Shown here: positions 25,535 to 35,079 of the stretch, piece after piece | Numbering within the stretch: the stretch's first letter is position 1 | How the letters are laid out: the number at the start of each line of letters is the position of its first letter | Source of the DNA: an unicellular cyanobacterium SU3 | GTDB lineage: Bacteria; Cyanobacteriota; Cyanobacteriia; Cyanobacteriales; Microcystaceae | Direction of reading: 5' to 3' | DNA: 45,923 bases | Assembly (NCBI GenBank): GCA_002172675.1 | Contig: NETF01000178.1 | Span: 1 to 45,923, forward strand | Program-made: the position numbers and the translations under genes | Notes under the pieces: model-generated | The model's database searches: none | What the model saw: only the letters and a program-made list of their open reading frames with translations | What the model was told of the DNA's origin: nothing

Positions 25535-25559
25535 CGGGGACGAGCCATATCTCGCCCCT
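25535..25559 (-). terminator. psbI terminator candidate
   Basis: On the minus strand, after psbI, GGGGCGAGATATGGCTCGTCCCC forms a stem of GGGG/CCCC plus CGAG/CTCG around ATATGG with one bulge. It lies about 100 bases after the psbI stop. No clean T-tract follows, so termination is likely but unproved. Confidence 0.45.
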
Positions 25560-25661
25560 ATCGTTTTACTCACCTAAGTTAATAGAAGACTCAACTCAGC
25601 TATGGCGGAGTGAATGTTTGGGGGGTTTGAGACCCAAGATTTTCGATAACTCGATTTAGTT

Positions 25662-25778
25662 TTATTCAAAGTCCTTGCGTCCGGGGTTACGAGTGGGATC
25701 ACTCGAAAGAAAGCCGAAAACGAACAAGGAAATAAAGAAAGCAACAACGATGTAAACAGCAATTTTCAAGGTTAGCAT
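25662..25778 (-). CDS. psbI: photosystem II reaction center protein I
   Basis: A 38-residue thylakoid membrane protein: [20 protein letters not shown] followed by the stromal tail [17 protein letters not shown]. This is the conserved PsbI sequence. One membrane helix spans residues 5-24. PsbI sits beside D1 and CP43 and helps PSII assembly and stability. AAGGAGAA lies about 9 bases upstream of the ATG. The gene is short and stands alone between the LptD-like gene and ndhN. Confidence 0.97.
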   Translation of the reverse strand: MLTLKIAVYIVVAFFISLFVFGFLSSDPTRNPGRKDFE

Positions 25779-25990
25779 AGTATTTAGTTCTCCTTATGGG
25801 GAGTTGATCCCTAGCAAATGTTAATGGTTCCTATCTGACTTTAACCTATGAATGGGGGTTTTGTCTTGGTAGATCGATCATCAATACATCGATTTGATTC
25901 TTAATTTAACACTTGAGATTCTCTTTAACAGCAATCTTTCTCCTATAATTCTAGAAAAGCATTTATAGACGTAATTGTTGTATTAATCAC

Positions 25991-26467
25991 ATGGCACTGC
26001 TTACTACTGGTAAAGGATTTGTTCGCGCATTAGAAAAGTCGGGCGCATTAGGGGTTTATGCCCCTTTAGAAGGAGGGTTTGAAGGACGTTATCAACGACG
26101 TTTGCGTACCAACGGTTATGAGAGTCTTTCTCTAACTGCTAGAGGATTAGGGGATGTAAGTGCCTATTTGATGGGAGTTCATGGGGTACGGCCTCCCCAT
26201 CTCGGAAAAAAGAATATTGGTCAAAATGCAGCCGTTGGCCCTATTTATTTTGTGCCTCCCATTGCTGCTTATCAACTTGAAAGCTTGTCCCCTCAATCAA
26301 AAGGGTTGGTGTTATGGATTTTAGAGGGTTATATCCTTTCGAAAGCTGAATTAGAATATCTAGTGAGTTTACCTCAGCAAGAACCTCGCATTAAAGTGGT
26401 GGTTGAACTAGGAGGAGAACGTTATTTCCGTTGGGAAGCATTAGACAAGCTGATTGAAGTTGCTTAA
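25991..26467 (+). CDS. ndhN: NDH-1 subunit N
   Basis: A 158-residue soluble subunit of cyanobacterial/plastid NDH-1, which sits in the cytosolic arm and is absent from bacterial complex I. The start MALLTTGKGFVRALEKSGAL and VYAPLEGGFEGRYQRRLRT are diagnostic, as are RPPHLGKKNIGQNAAVGPIY and the C-terminal FRWEALDKLIEV. Full length. It stands alone, divergent from psbI. Confidence 0.96.
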   Translation: MALLTTGKGFVRALEKSGALGVYAPLEGGFEGRYQRRLRTNGYESLSLTARGLGDVSAYLMGVHGVRPPHLGKKNIGQNAAVGPIYFVPPIAAYQLESLSPQSKGLVLWILEGYILSKAELEYLVSLPQQEPRIKVVVELGGERYFRWEALDKLIEVA

Positions 26468-26838
26468 GTTGGCGAGTTAACCAGGAGGAGGCAAAAGCGG
26501 TAGACTTAAAAAAGCGGTCAGTATTCAGCACTCAGCCGTCAGTGTTATATGAAAATAGCTGATAGCTGATAGCTAGTTAAACTCTGCTGTATATTCTACT
26601 GTTGCCTGTTCCGGTGTTTCCTAAGATCAAAAATTAAACAGTCTTTCCCCTAAAAACTAAGCAGTTTCTAAGAACAAACTCAGGTATGATGATGACTATA
26701 ATCTCTTAATTACGCTAGTAGTATTCTCACTATTGCTTGTTACTTCTCCGCTAAAGGAGTTGACACATTGCTTGTAGCATATTAAGAATTGATACAATAG
26801 CCGATATAACTTGAGAGGGATCAAAGTAAGAAGCCACT
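26468..26838 (+). promoter_or_regulatory. glgA upstream region with short repeats and a promoter candidate
   Basis: No gene was found in these 371 bases. The first part has tandem AGCTGATAGCTGATAGC and CAGTATTCAGCACTCAG-like short repeats. Further on TTGACA (26760-26765) is followed after 17 bases by TAAGAA, a weak sigma-70 type pair 50-75 bases before the glgA ATG; TACAAT at 26793-26798 is another possible -10. These are matches to consensus only. Confidence 0.35.
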
Positions 26839-28314
26839 ATGTATATTGTCCAAGTAGCCTCAGAATGCGCCCCTGTCATTAAGGCAGGGGGTTTAGGTGA
26901 TGTTGTTTTCGGGCTAAGTCGCGAACTCGAAAATCAAGGTCATACTGTAGATATTATTCTTCCCAAATATGATTGTATGCGTTACGACCATATTTGGGGA
27001 TTTCACGAAGATTATAATGATTTATGGGTACCTTGGGGGAATGGCTCAATCCACTGCACGGTATTCGGTGGTAAAGTTCATGGACGCAATTGCTTCTTTA
27101 TTGATCCTCATTCTAATGATAATTTCTTTAATCGGGGCAAGTATTACGGGGATAATGATGACAACTTACGCTTTGCTTTTTTTAGTAGAGCAGTTTTAGA
27201 ATATATGTGTGTGAGTCAGAAGCGTCCTGAAATTATTCATTGTCATGATTGGCAAACGGGACTGCTTCCTGTAATGTTATTTGAACAGTATAAATATCGT
27301 GGTATGGATAGTCAACGGGTTTGTTACACTATCCACAATTTTAAACATCAAGGAGGGGGTGCTGCTAGTATTCTAGGAGCAATTCAGTTAGATAATCACG
27401 GTTATTATCTGAGTCCCGATCGCCTTAAAGATAACTCTATTCCCAATCATATTAATTTTATGAAAAGCGGTATTGTTTATTCTAATGCGGTCAATACGGT
27501 ATCCCCTCACCATGCTTGGGAAGCTCGCTTTGGTACTGAAGGTTATGGATTAGGTCATACACTTTATGTTCACCAAGATAAATTTGGTGGTATTCTTAAC
27601 GGTTTAGATTATAAAATTTGGAATCCGGAAATAGACGAATATATTTCAATGCCGTTTGGTCCAGATGATTTTGAGTTAAAAGCCTATAACAAAAAAGGGT
27701 TAAGGGAACGATTATGGTTAGAGGAAAAAGATAGACCCCTTATTGCTTTTGTGGGTCGTCTCGATGATCAAAAAGGAGTGGGTTTAGTTAACCATGCCTT
27801 AGAGTATGCTCTGCGACGGAGCGCTCAGTTTGTTTTATTGGGATCAGCAACGTCTGCTCACATCAATAATCTATTTTGGCAGACAAAACATCGTTTGAAT
27901 GATCATCCGGATGTTCATTTAGAACTGAGTTTCGATGAAGAATTATCTCACCTCATCTATGCCGGCGCTGATATGATAGTGGTTCCCAGTAATTATGAAC
28001 CCTGTGGCTTAACCCAAATGATCGCCTTAAGATATGGAACGGTTCCCATTGTCCGCGGGGTCGGTGGTTTAGTGAATACGGTGTTCGATTACGACTATGA
28101 TGAAAATCATCCACCCGAAGAGCGCAATGGCTTTGTTTTCTATCAAACCGATGTTTCTGCTTTAGAATCGGCGATGCACCGTGCATTAGAGTTATGGTAC
28201 ACCGATCGCAAAGCCTTTAATCAGTTAGCAGTCCAAGGAATGCGTCAGGACAATTCTTGGCGGAATTCTGCAACCAATTATGTAGAAGTTTATGAACGGA
28301 TTAAAGCAGAATAA
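26839..28314 (+). CDS. glgA: glycogen synthase (ADP-glucose), GlgA2 type
   Basis: A 491-residue GT5 enzyme adding glucose from ADP-glucose to the end of alpha-1,4-glucan. The N-terminal ADP-glucose motif is KAGGLGDVVFGLSREL, and the C-terminal domain has AFVGRLDDQKGVGLV and SNYEPCGLTQMIALRYGTVP with the conserved Glu. The sequence YDHIWGFHEDYNDLWVPWGN matches my recollection of the GlgA2 (sll1393-like) branch rather than GlgA1. Large unicellular N2-fixing cyanobacteria store semi-amylopectin and use this branch. Full length; ended by a strong terminator. Confidence 0.92.
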   Translation: MYIVQVASECAPVIKAGGLGDVVFGLSRELENQGHTVDIILPKYDCMRYDHIWGFHEDYNDLWVPWGNGSIHCTVFGGKVHGRNCFFIDPHSNDNFFNRGKYYGDNDDNLRFAFFSRAVLEYMCVSQKRPEIIHCHDWQTGLLPVMLFEQYKYRGMDSQRVCYTIHNFKHQGGGAASILGAIQLDNHGYYLSPDRLKDNSIPNHINFMKSGIVYSNAVNTVSPHHAWEARFGTEGYGLGHTLYVHQDKFGGILNGLDYKIWNPEIDEYISMPFGPDDFELKAYNKKGLRERLWLEEKDRPLIAFVGRLDDQKGVGLVNHALEYALRRSAQFVLLGSATSAHINNLFWQTKHRLNDHPDVHLELSFDEELSHLIYAGADMIVVPSNYEPCGLTQMIALRYGTVPIVRGVGGLVNTVFDYDYDENHPPEERNGFVFYQTDVSALESAMHRALELWYTDRKAFNQLAVQGMRQDNSWRNSATNYVEVYERIKAE

Positions 28315-28338
28315 GTTTTAAGTTTATCTCTTATGAGT

Positions 28339-28379
28339 GATAATCCCCGGCCTAAAAAAAGGTACGGGGATTATCTTTT
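28339..28379 (+). terminator. glgA rho-independent terminator
   Basis: GATAATCCCCG and CGGGGATTATC are a perfect 11-base-pair stem around GCCTAAAAAAAGGTA, followed by TTTT. It lies 25 bases after the glgA stop codon. Confidence 0.85.
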
Positions 28380-28498
28380 GATAGAGTTCATTTAGTTTTT
28401 GATGATCTATATCTTAAAAAATGCTTGATTTACTTATACTTCTTAAAAAAAACTGATAATTTAGTCATCAGAAGCATTCGGTAACTCGGCTTAAATAT

Positions 28499-29293
28499 AT
28501 GCTATCTTCTTCTGACAACGACCTTCATAACAATGTTCCGATTCCTTCTCCGAGTCGTCCTAGACAATATCGGGCGATTGGGTTAATTGAAGGTCAGTAT
28601 CAGCGTTCCCAAGAACATCAAACCCGAGGAATACTGATTACCAAAGAGGGCAATATTATTGATACTGTTGTCCTCGGTAAAGTGCTGAGTTTATTCAAAA
28701 AACATATTGATTTAGATAAACCTCATTTGTGGATTGTTTACCCCCGAACTCGATTCGCTAACGATCAACTTCAATTACAAATTGCTGGAGTTTGGGAACC
28801 AGAAACCTTACATCCAGAAAGAAGCGATTTATCCCTATCTGAAGACGATTTATCCTCTGGAGTTCCTATTAAAAGTGGAGACTTTTCCATTCGTGGACAA
28901 GTGATTTATGCCTCCCATCAAAAAAAAATTGTCATTGTTAAAATTCGTCAGTCTCCTAAGGATTCCTCCGGAAAACCCAAGTTTTTTAAATTAAAATTAC
29001 AAGGAACCCTTCCTGATAAAGCAGTGGGTTGTTTTTGGGACTTAACCGTAGAATTGCTCGAAAACCAACTGACTATTAAAACAGGGACTAATTTAGGAAG
29101 CATCGGCAAAAAGAAGGGTCCATGGGACAAAAAACGGAGTGCATCACAATTTCGTCCTCAAAAACCCTCACAAAAGAGTGATCGCCCTTCATCGTCTACT
29201 CCAAGTTTAGATCGTCCCGTTTCTTCTCCTCGTCGTCTTGGGTTACCCAAACCGATTAAACCTGTGAAACATAATCATCATAAATCTGAATGA
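28499..29293 (+). CDS. conserved cyanobacterial protein of unknown function, coupled to trmJ
   Basis: A 264-residue soluble protein. The core (about 20-190) has RPRQYRAIGLIEGQYQRSQE, GILITKEGNIIDTVVLGKVL and KPHLWIVYPRT; the tail from about 195 is Lys/Arg/Ser/Pro-rich (QFRPQKPSQKSDRPSSST), as in nucleic-acid-binding tails. I recognise no domain, but similar proteins are widespread in cyanobacteria. The last codon's TGA overlaps the ATG of trmJ (ATGA), so they are translationally coupled. With this neighbour a role around RNA is possible, though unproven. Confidence 0.7.
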   Translation: MLSSSDNDLHNNVPIPSPSRPRQYRAIGLIEGQYQRSQEHQTRGILITKEGNIIDTVVLGKVLSLFKKHIDLDKPHLWIVYPRTRFANDQLQLQIAGVWEPETLHPERSDLSLSEDDLSSGVPIKSGDFSIRGQVIYASHQKKIVIVKIRQSPKDSSGKPKFFKLKLQGTLPDKAVGCFWDLTVELLENQLTIKTGTNLGSIGKKKGPWDKKRSASQFRPQKPSQKSDRPSSSTPSLDRPVSSPRRLGLPKPIKPVKHNHHKSE

Positions 29294-30036
29294 ATGAAAC
29301 TGCGCTGACTAGAGTTCGTATTGTTTTGGTAGAACCGGCAGGGCCTTTAAATGTGGGATCTGTCGCCCGTGTGATGAAAAATATGAGCTTAAATCAGCTA
29401 ATTTTAGTGAAACCTCATTGCGATCGCCTGGGAGATGAAGCGAGACTGATGGCGGTTCATGGGATTGATGTTTTAGAGAAGTCCCAAGTGGTTGATACGA
29501 TTCCCCGAGCATTACAAGGGTGTCATCGAATCATTGCCACAACAGGGCGATCGCTTTCTCTGCCCACCCATCTCGAAACCCCACGGGGCGCTTTACCCTG
29601 GTTATTAACTGAAGACTTAAACACGGCGTTAATATTTGGACCTGAAGATCGGGGCTTAAATAATGAAGAACTCAGCTATGCTCAACGGTTTGTCTGTATT
29701 CCGGCTAATTCTGACTATTCTTCCTTAAATTTGGCACAAGCTGTGGCAGTCTGTAGTTACGAACTTTATCAAGCAACACAAAAACCACTCGAACATAAAT
29801 CAGATACCTCTTTTAACCCTGCTTCTTTTGAATCGTTAGAAGGATATTACCAACATTTAGAAGCGGTTTTACTGAAAATTGGTTATCTTTATCCCCATAC
29901 GGCAAAAGCGCGTCTAGAGAAGTTTCGTAGGCTTTACAATAAAGCCAACTTAACCACAGAAGAAGTTGCCCTATTACGAGGTATTTTGCGACAAGTTGAT
30001 TGGGCTTGTCAAGATGTTACCTCAAAAAATAAATAA
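29290..30036 (+). CDS. trmJ: SPOUT tRNA (Cm/Um32) methyltransferase, TrmJ type
   Basis: A 248-residue SPOUT methyltransferase. Motifs are AGPLNVGSVARVMKNM (motif 1), IFGPEDRGLNNEELSYA (motif 2), and IPANSDYSSLNLAQAVAV (motif 3 knot). TrmJ methylates the ribose of residue 32 in the tRNA anticodon loop with S-adenosylmethionine. The C-terminal extension forms helices (LRGILRQVDWACQDV) as in TrmJ. Overlap with the upstream unknown gene suggests an operon. Substrate position is known for the family, not shown here. Confidence 0.88.
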   Translation: MNETALTRVRIVLVEPAGPLNVGSVARVMKNMSLNQLILVKPHCDRLGDEARLMAVHGIDVLEKSQVVDTIPRALQGCHRIIATTGRSLSLPTHLETPRGALPWLLTEDLNTALIFGPEDRGLNNEELSYAQRFVCIPANSDYSSLNLAQAVAVCSYELYQATQKPLEHKSDTSFNPASFESLEGYYQHLEAVLLKIGYLYPHTAKARLEKFRRLYNKANLTTEEVALLRGILRQVDWACQDVTSKNK

Positions 30037-30064
30037 GAAGAATAGAAAATGAATTTAAGTTTTT

Positions 30065-30625
30065 ATGAATACAGAACAGCCTAGTTTATATTTAATCTGT
30101 CCTGGATTTCATGATCCAGCTTTAACTGATTCTTTTCTTACCAATCTTAGCCATTACTCCATTAATCTAAAGAACGTATTAATCTTTCCAACGGATAAAT
30201 ATGCCCCCTATTCTGGGTTTCATTTAGTACAGTATTTACAAAAAAAAGGCTATAAAATACCACAAAAATTAATAATTATTGCTTTTAGTGCAGGGGTGGT
30301 TGCTGCGATTACGGCTGCTTGGCAATTGCAGTTACAAGGAAGTATAATTCAGGGGTTAATTGCTTTTGATGGGTGGGGAGTTCCTCTATTGGCTAATTTC
30401 CCCATTTATCGCGTTAGTCATGACCAATTTACTCATGATAGTTCTGTTATATTAGGTACAGGATCAATGAATTTTTATGCTGATCCTGCTGTTGAACATT
30501 TGGACTTATGGCGATCGCCTCATCTGGTTCAAGGTTGGATGACACAAACCATCTCTTCTAACCAAACTATGTCATCTCAGATGTCTTTAATTGACTTTTT
30601 GAGAACTATAATTTCTAACATATAA
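30065..30625 (+). CDS. alpha/beta-hydrolase-like conserved protein
   Basis: A 186-residue protein with an alpha/beta-hydrolase look: LYLICPGFHDP near the N-terminus, then a nucleophile-elbow-like IIAFSAGVVAAITA and AFDGWGVPL, and a possible His in DPAVEHLDLW. The usual GxSxG is AxSxG here. Size is at the small end. No lid domain is seen. It lies 28 bases after trmJ on the same strand, so it may be cotranscribed. Function unknown; the catalytic set is plausible but unproved. Confidence 0.6.
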   Translation: MNTEQPSLYLICPGFHDPALTDSFLTNLSHYSINLKNVLIFPTDKYAPYSGFHLVQYLQKKGYKIPQKLIIIAFSAGVVAAITAAWQLQLQGSIIQGLIAFDGWGVPLLANFPIYRVSHDQFTHDSSVILGTGSMNFYADPAVEHLDLWRSPHLVQGWMTQTISSNQTMSSQMSLIDFLRTIISNI

Positions 30626-30631
30626 TATTGA

Positions 30632-31492
30632 TTATTCATCTCTATTTAATGCTGTCATCATCCCTTGTTGTGACACCATTTGATAAACTTCTTGGAGATA
30701 ATCTTTAACGATTTTTGCTTCTTCATAAGCTAATGGTATTTTTCCTAAAACATCTAATACTGTTTTGTTATCTGTAGGAGGAACAATAACAACTAAAGAT
30801 GGATCTAAAGATTCTTTATATTGCCAAAACTTTTTAACATCTAATTCCTGATTGTCTTGTCCTTTTTTTACTTCTAGTTTTTGCTCCTGATTAACTGTTT
30901 CTTCACTATTTTCTGAGAAAACTTCTTGAGTATTTACTTGTTGTTTTCGTAATTCTCTCAATCCTTCTAAAATTTGTGTTTTTGTCCTTCCTCTTAATTG
31001 AAAAATAATAAAAGGGTCTTCGCTAAATCTTTCAGCCAATTGATAATAAATCGCCCCAATATGTTTACAAGGGTTAGCTTTATCAGGACAACTACAACGG
31101 GAATGAACATCAGATAAAGTAAAAGGAAAAACACTTAAACCATTTTCTGTAAAAACTTTTTCAATATTATCGGGCATTCTTCCTGCTAATAATTGAGCAG
31201 AAAAAATCGCTTTTTTCGATAAACTTTCAATAATAAAATTCCAATCCTTATCCGTAAAAGGGTCAAGGGAAAGAGAAACTTGATAAGGTTCTGGTTCTGT
31301 TCCTTGGACTTTAGCTAATACCTCTGATCCAGAAAATTCAATACTTAATACATGACCTTCTCTAGCATAATTTCTTGCTCGTTCTAACCGTTTTTTAAAG
31401 CGATAGGAATCTAATAATTCTAACCAACGAATCACCCACCATTCCTGCTGAGGTAAATTATCACCATCTGTGACTAAATTAGCTTGTGTCAT
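30632..31492 (-). CDS. SWIM zinc finger protein
   Basis: A 286-residue protein with the SWIM motif CSCPDKANPCKHIGAIYYQL (CxCxnCxH) near residue 137. SWIM zinc fingers bind DNA or proteins and are often encoded beside a SNF2 helicase; no helicase gene is here. N-terminal WWVIRWLELLDSYRFKKRLE is typical of the cyanobacterial SWIM family. The C-terminus is Gln/Glu/Lys-rich. Next to a VanY-type gene on the same strand, 17 bases away. Confidence 0.85.
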   Translation of the reverse strand: MTQANLVTDGDNLPQQEWWVIRWLELLDSYRFKKRLERARNYAREGHVLSIEFSGSEVLAKVQGTEPEPYQVSLSLDPFTDKDWNFIIESLSKKAIFSAQLLAGRMPDNIEKVFTENGLSVFPFTLSDVHSRCSCPDKANPCKHIGAIYYQLAERFSEDPFIIFQLRGRTKTQILEGLRELRKQQVNTQEVFSENSEETVNQEQKLEVKKGQDNQELDVKKFWQYKESLDPSLVVIVPPTDNKTVLDVLGKIPLAYEEAKIVKDYLQEVYQMVSQQGMMTALNRDE

Positions 31493-31509
31493 AATAACTA
31501 AACTTGATC

Positions 31510-32298
31510 TTAATTAACTACGTTTTCTTCAGAAGAAGAATTATTTTGTAATTGTTGCGCTTCATAAAAGGTTTTTAAACTCTCAGCATCACCCACATAT
31601 CTCCAGTGCCAAGGTTCATAACTAATTCCTTGAGTATTATTACGAGGAAAAGATAATTCAAAACTATATTTTGCTGCATTATTTTCTAACCAGCGAAAAG
31701 CAGGGGTTTGTTCAAAATTTTCGCTTAAATTAGTAGCAGGAACTTGGCCATCACCGATATCAACAGCATATCCTGTATGATGTTCACTATACTTTGGTGG
31801 TGCGCTAACTTCGGCCCTTTTACGAGTATCTTGGTTTCTTTGGCGTTTGATTTCAAAGAATAAATATTCTTGTTGCTCAACGGTTCTAAAACCTGAAATC
31901 GGATTTAAAATAATGCCACTTCCTCGCGCATCTCGCTGCATTCTTAAGAAGCTATCGGCTGCTTTTTTTCTTAGTTGAATTCTTCCGTCGTTAGTGATAG
32001 CTTTTAATTGATTGGGATCAGCTTCTTCATAAGGTAAATGACCTAAAATATTTTCGATTGTTTCTGGTGATGGAGTCGGAGTCGGTGATGGGGTGGGTTT
32101 AACGGATACTTTCTTAGGTTGGGACAAGAAAGAAAGCAAACCCATGATCCCTAGACTCCCCAGAATAATAATAGCCAACCCACTCAACCCTATGATAATT
32201 AATTTAGGGTTCACAGAAGATGACTTAGGAGACACTCGAATATCTCGTAATGCTTCAGGAATATCTTCTGTGGATCTTTGTTTTTGTTTATTGTTCAT
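31510..32298 (-). CDS. VanY-type D-alanyl-D-alanine carboxypeptidase (M15B)
   Basis: A 262-residue peptidoglycan peptidase. One N-terminal membrane helix (LIIIGLSGLAIIILGSLGIM) and a Pro/Thr-rich linker (KPTPSPTPTPSPE) precede the M15 catalytic domain in the periplasm. Zinc ligands are in SEHHTGYAVDIGD (SxHxxGxAxD) and YEPWHWRYVG; ISGFRTVEQQEYLF supplies the conserved Arg region. Such enzymes trim D-Ala from pentapeptides and suit the nearby cell-wall context of ddl only in a general sense. It is upstream of the SWIM gene on the same strand. Confidence 0.92.
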   Translation of the reverse strand: MNNKQKQRSTEDIPEALRDIRVSPKSSSVNPKLIIIGLSGLAIIILGSLGIMGLLSFLSQPKKVSVKPTPSPTPTPSPETIENILGHLPYEEADPNQLKAITNDGRIQLRKKAADSFLRMQRDARGSGIILNPISGFRTVEQQEYLFFEIKRQRNQDTRKRAEVSAPPKYSEHHTGYAVDIGDGQVPATNLSENFEQTPAFRWLENNAAKYSFELSFPRNNTQGISYEPWHWRYVGDAESLKTFYEAQQLQNNSSSEENVVN

Positions 32299-32522
32299 CG
32301 ATAGCTATTAAATAAATCAACCCCAATCAATTCTATAAGATCAAGTCATAACGATTATAGATTTCCATAAGGGTCACCGTTTATCAATATATTAGCAATG
32401 ATCTCAGTAAACCTAGGGAGGTCGTCAAGGTTTTCTGTAATGCTTCTTAATATAGTCCTGTCTTGACTTCTGTAACATTTTATACAAAAATTAGGTTAGA
32501 TTAAAAATCCCTGATATTTCTT

Positions 32523-32855
32523 ATGAATCCATCCTTTTTACCTCCTGATGATTTACCATGTTGGGTTCCCGGCGATCTCGAATTGTGCTGGGAATTCAAT
32601 GATATTGTTAGCCGTTTGTTTTATAATTCTTGTGACGAACAAACCCAAAGATTACTATCAAAATGTGGCTGGAATTTAACTACTGGTCGTGATGGGTTAA
32701 CTTTAGTGTTAATTTGTCCTAAAAATGGTTTAACGTGGCAAATTTTGAAATCTTTAGAAACAGTAAGTGACCATTTACATCAATTAGGAAGACAAGCGAG
32801 AATTCGTATTTATCCACCACCACAAAGTGGGACTCCCATGGAAGTTATTGTTTGA
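32523..32855 (+). CDS. conserved cyanobacterial protein of unknown function
   Basis: A 110-residue soluble protein. Start LPPDDLPCWVPGDLELCWEF and the segment LICPKNGLTWQILKSLETVS recur in cyanobacterial hypotheticals. It ends in Pro-rich YPPPQSGTPMEVIV. I cannot assign a domain. It stands alone, with a hairpin 15 bases downstream. Confidence 0.65.
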   Translation: MNPSFLPPDDLPCWVPGDLELCWEFNDIVSRLFYNSCDEQTQRLLSKCGWNLTTGRDGLTLVLICPKNGLTWQILKSLETVSDHLHQLGRQARIRIYPPPQSGTPMEVIV

Positions 32856-32869
32856 GTCGATCATAATTA

Positions 32870-32892
32870 TAAGGTGGGCAATGCTCACCTTA
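32870..32892 (+). terminator. hairpin after the 110-residue gene
   Basis: TAAGGTGGGCA-ATGCTCACCTTA forms a stem with one mismatch. It shares its GGTGGGCAATG core with the hairpin at 6154-6178, so it belongs to a dispersed repeat family as well as a possible terminator. Confidence 0.5.
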
Positions 32893-33078
32893 ATGGTTAA
32901 GTTACATAAAAATAGATCATTAATTATTCAAATATTTATGATTTTCTCATCAAATTTTAAGTAATGGTGATTATAGTTTGAGATATAGTTTTAGATAAGA
33001 GTTGTTAAACGTTATAGTATTGGCAACTTATTTTATATTGACTATTCTCTATTGCCTAATGAATAGGCTAAATCAAAT

Positions 33079-33735
33079 ATGAAACCTGTTGATTTTTTGC
33101 TCATTATTCATCCTGCATTAGCCATTATTTGCGTTTTTCCTTTAATTGGTATTGTTTCTTATTATTCTTGGCAAACCCGTCAAAGACGCTTAACTATTCT
33201 TGATAAGAATAAAAGTAAAATTCCTCCTATTGTAGGGTCAGAACACGTTAAAGTCGGGCGTTGGTTGTCTAGTTTTGTGGTGGCTATCACTTTATTTGGA
33301 CTCGCTTATCCCATTGGAGAAAATATTATTAAAAATCAAATGTGGTCGAGTAATTTTTTACAATTTCTTTTCCTCATTTTCATGTTTATTTTAACCTCTG
33401 TTTCTCTCTATTTTCTTCATATTGCTAGACAGAAACATTGGCGAGGAATTTTTGCTACATTGACGGGGATGGGAATTGTTATTTTAGGGTGTCAAGATGG
33501 AGTTTTTCGTCGGACTAACGAATGGTATATTTCCCATTATTATTATGGAATTACTGCTGCTTTATTAATGATTTTTTCCTTAGCTATTGTTGAAGATATT
33601 TATCGGGATAAATCCAATCGTTGGCGAAATTTTCATATTATTCTTAATTGTTTTGCTCTGTTATTGTTTATGGGACAAGGAATAACAGGGACTAGGGATT
33701 TATTAGAAATTGGAAAATATAAATTAGGAGGATAA
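33079..33735 (+). CDS. DUF4079 family membrane protein
   Basis: A 218-residue protein with about five membrane helices. The family features are LLIIHPALAIICVFPLIGIV, a Gln/Arg-rich cytosolic loop (WQTRQRRLT), then KVGRWLSSFVVAITLFGLAYP and HIILNCFALLLFMGQGITGT at the C-terminus. DUF4079 proteins resemble cytochrome b561-type four-helix bundles, and His residues in the helices (HPAL, HIAR, HYYYG, FHII) could bind haem; this is an inference. Stands alone, converging with sigA. Confidence 0.8.
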   Translation: MKPVDFLLIIHPALAIICVFPLIGIVSYYSWQTRQRRLTILDKNKSKIPPIVGSEHVKVGRWLSSFVVAITLFGLAYPIGENIIKNQMWSSNFLQFLFLIFMFILTSVSLYFLHIARQKHWRGIFATLTGMGIVILGCQDGVFRRTNEWYISHYYYGITAALLMIFSLAIVEDIYRDKSNRWRNFHIILNCFALLLFMGQGITGTRDLLEIGKYKLGG

Positions 33736-33787
33736 ATTTATAATTTATAATGAATAATTAATAATTATCGACAGCATTTTGTGAGTA

Positions 33788-33818
33788 GTAGGGAATTAGT
33801 TAATTTTTAATTCCCTAC
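33788..33818. terminator. bidirectional hairpin between DUF4079 and sigA
   Basis: GTAGGGAATTA and TAATTCCCTAC are perfect 11-base arms around GTTAATTTT. It sits in the 93-base gap between two convergent genes and could end both transcripts. Confidence 0.6.
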
Positions 33819-33828
33819 AGATTAGACT

Positions 33829-35079
33829 TTAGCGGATATATTCTTTGAGAATACTATTGCGGTTGGGATGACGTAATTTTCGTAAGGCTTTCGCTTCAAT
33901 TTGACGAATGCGTTCACGGGTAACATTGAAAATCTGGCCAATTTCCTCGAGGGTTTTCATGCGGCCATCATCCAAGCCATAACGTAACCGTAGGACATCT
34001 CTTTCCCTGGGGCTTAAAGTATCGAGAACATTCTCTAAATCTTCCCGTAACAGATTCTTAGAGACTTCATCTTCTGGGGTTTCGCCGTCAGCTTCAATAA
34101 AATCCCCCAAACGGGAATCTTCTTCTTTCCCGATGGGGGTTTCTAGAGAGATAGGAAGTTGTGCTGATTTAGCGATAAAACGTAACTTCTCGATGGTCAT
34201 TTCCATGCGAGTCGCAATTTCTTCTTCGGTGGGTTTGCGACGCATTTCTTGAGACAGGAGTTTTGTGGTTTTCTTGATACGAGAGATAGTTTCATAGAGA
34301 TGGACAGGAAGACGAATGGTACGAGATTGATCAGCGATCGCTCTGGTGATGGCTTGGCGAATCCACCAAGTGGCATAGGTAGAGAACTTATAGCCTTTTT
34401 CGTGGTCAAATTTTTCAGCAGCGCGGATCAAACCTAACGATCCTTCTTGAATCAAATCTTGGAAAGACAAACCGCGATTCATGTATTTTTTAGCAATGGA
34501 AACCACTAAACGGAGGTTAGAGTGGACCATTTTATCCTTAGCTTTGCGCCCTAAATATAAACGGCGTTTAAACTTAGGAAGATAAGCTTTAGATTCTAGC
34601 TTCCAGGTTTTTTCTAAATCTGAAATTATTTCAGCCTTTTGTAACATATCCGTTACTTCAGACCATTTAGGCTCTTTATCTTTCGATGATTGAGCGCGAA
34701 GCATTTGCTCAATATTTTCCCATTGAAAGATTCGTTTGCCCCATTGGTCATCGGTGGGTTCTTGATCGAGTTCTTCCCATAATGCTTCTCTAATGCGTTC
34801 AAGTTGGAGTAGATCAGCAATTTTACGGGCTAATTCAATTTCTTCTTCAGCCCGTAAAAGTCGAATGCGACCTATTTCTTGCAAATAAACCCGAATCGAA
34901 TCCTCTGTGTAAGGTTTTTTCTTCCCAGGATCTCGACGACGAGAAGTAGTAATCTTGCGCGTTTTTTTAGTATCTGCTTCTGCAATGTCGTTAGCAGATG
35001 TGTCTAGGTCTTCATCAATAAAAAATGCTACTTCCATCTGAGATTCAGTAAGGGTTAATAGGTCGTTAGCCTGCGTCAT
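33829..35079 (-). CDS. sigA: principal sigma factor SigA (RpoD)
   Basis: A 416-residue group 1 sigma-70 factor. Region 1.2 is [20 protein letters not shown]; region 2 contains [38 protein letters not shown] and [20 protein letters not shown] (-10 recognition and melting); region 4.2 is [20 protein letters not shown] (-35 recognition). It directs RNA polymerase to housekeeping promoters. The N-terminal acidic stretch is the short cyanobacterial type. Group 1 rather than group 2 is inferred from length and the region 1 sequence. A long non-coding region lies upstream. Confidence 0.93.
   Translation of the reverse strand: MTQANDLLTLTESQMEVAFFIDEDLDTSANDIAEADTKKTRKITTSRRRDPGKKKPYTEDSIRVYLQEIGRIRLLRAEEEIELARKIADLLQLERIREALWEELDQEPTDDQWGKRIFQWENIEQMLRAQSSKDKEPKWSEVTDMLQKAEIISDLEKTWKLESKAYLPKFKRRLYLGRKAKDKMVHSNLRLVVSIAKKYMNRGLSFQDLIQEGSLGLIRAAEKFDHEKGYKFSTYATWWIRQAITRAIADQSRTIRLPVHLYETISRIKKTTKLLSQEMRRKPTEEEIATRMEMTIEKLRFIAKSAQLPISLETPIGKEEDSRLGDFIEADGETPEDEVSKNLLREDLENVLDTLSPRERDVLRLRYGLDDGRMKTLEEIGQIFNVTRERIRQIEAKALRKLRHPNRNSILKEYIR

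Noticed and set aside
25574-25762. 62-codon minus-strand frame over psbI
   Set aside because: psbI is encoded on the same strand in a different frame with a perfect family match; this frame is its shadow.
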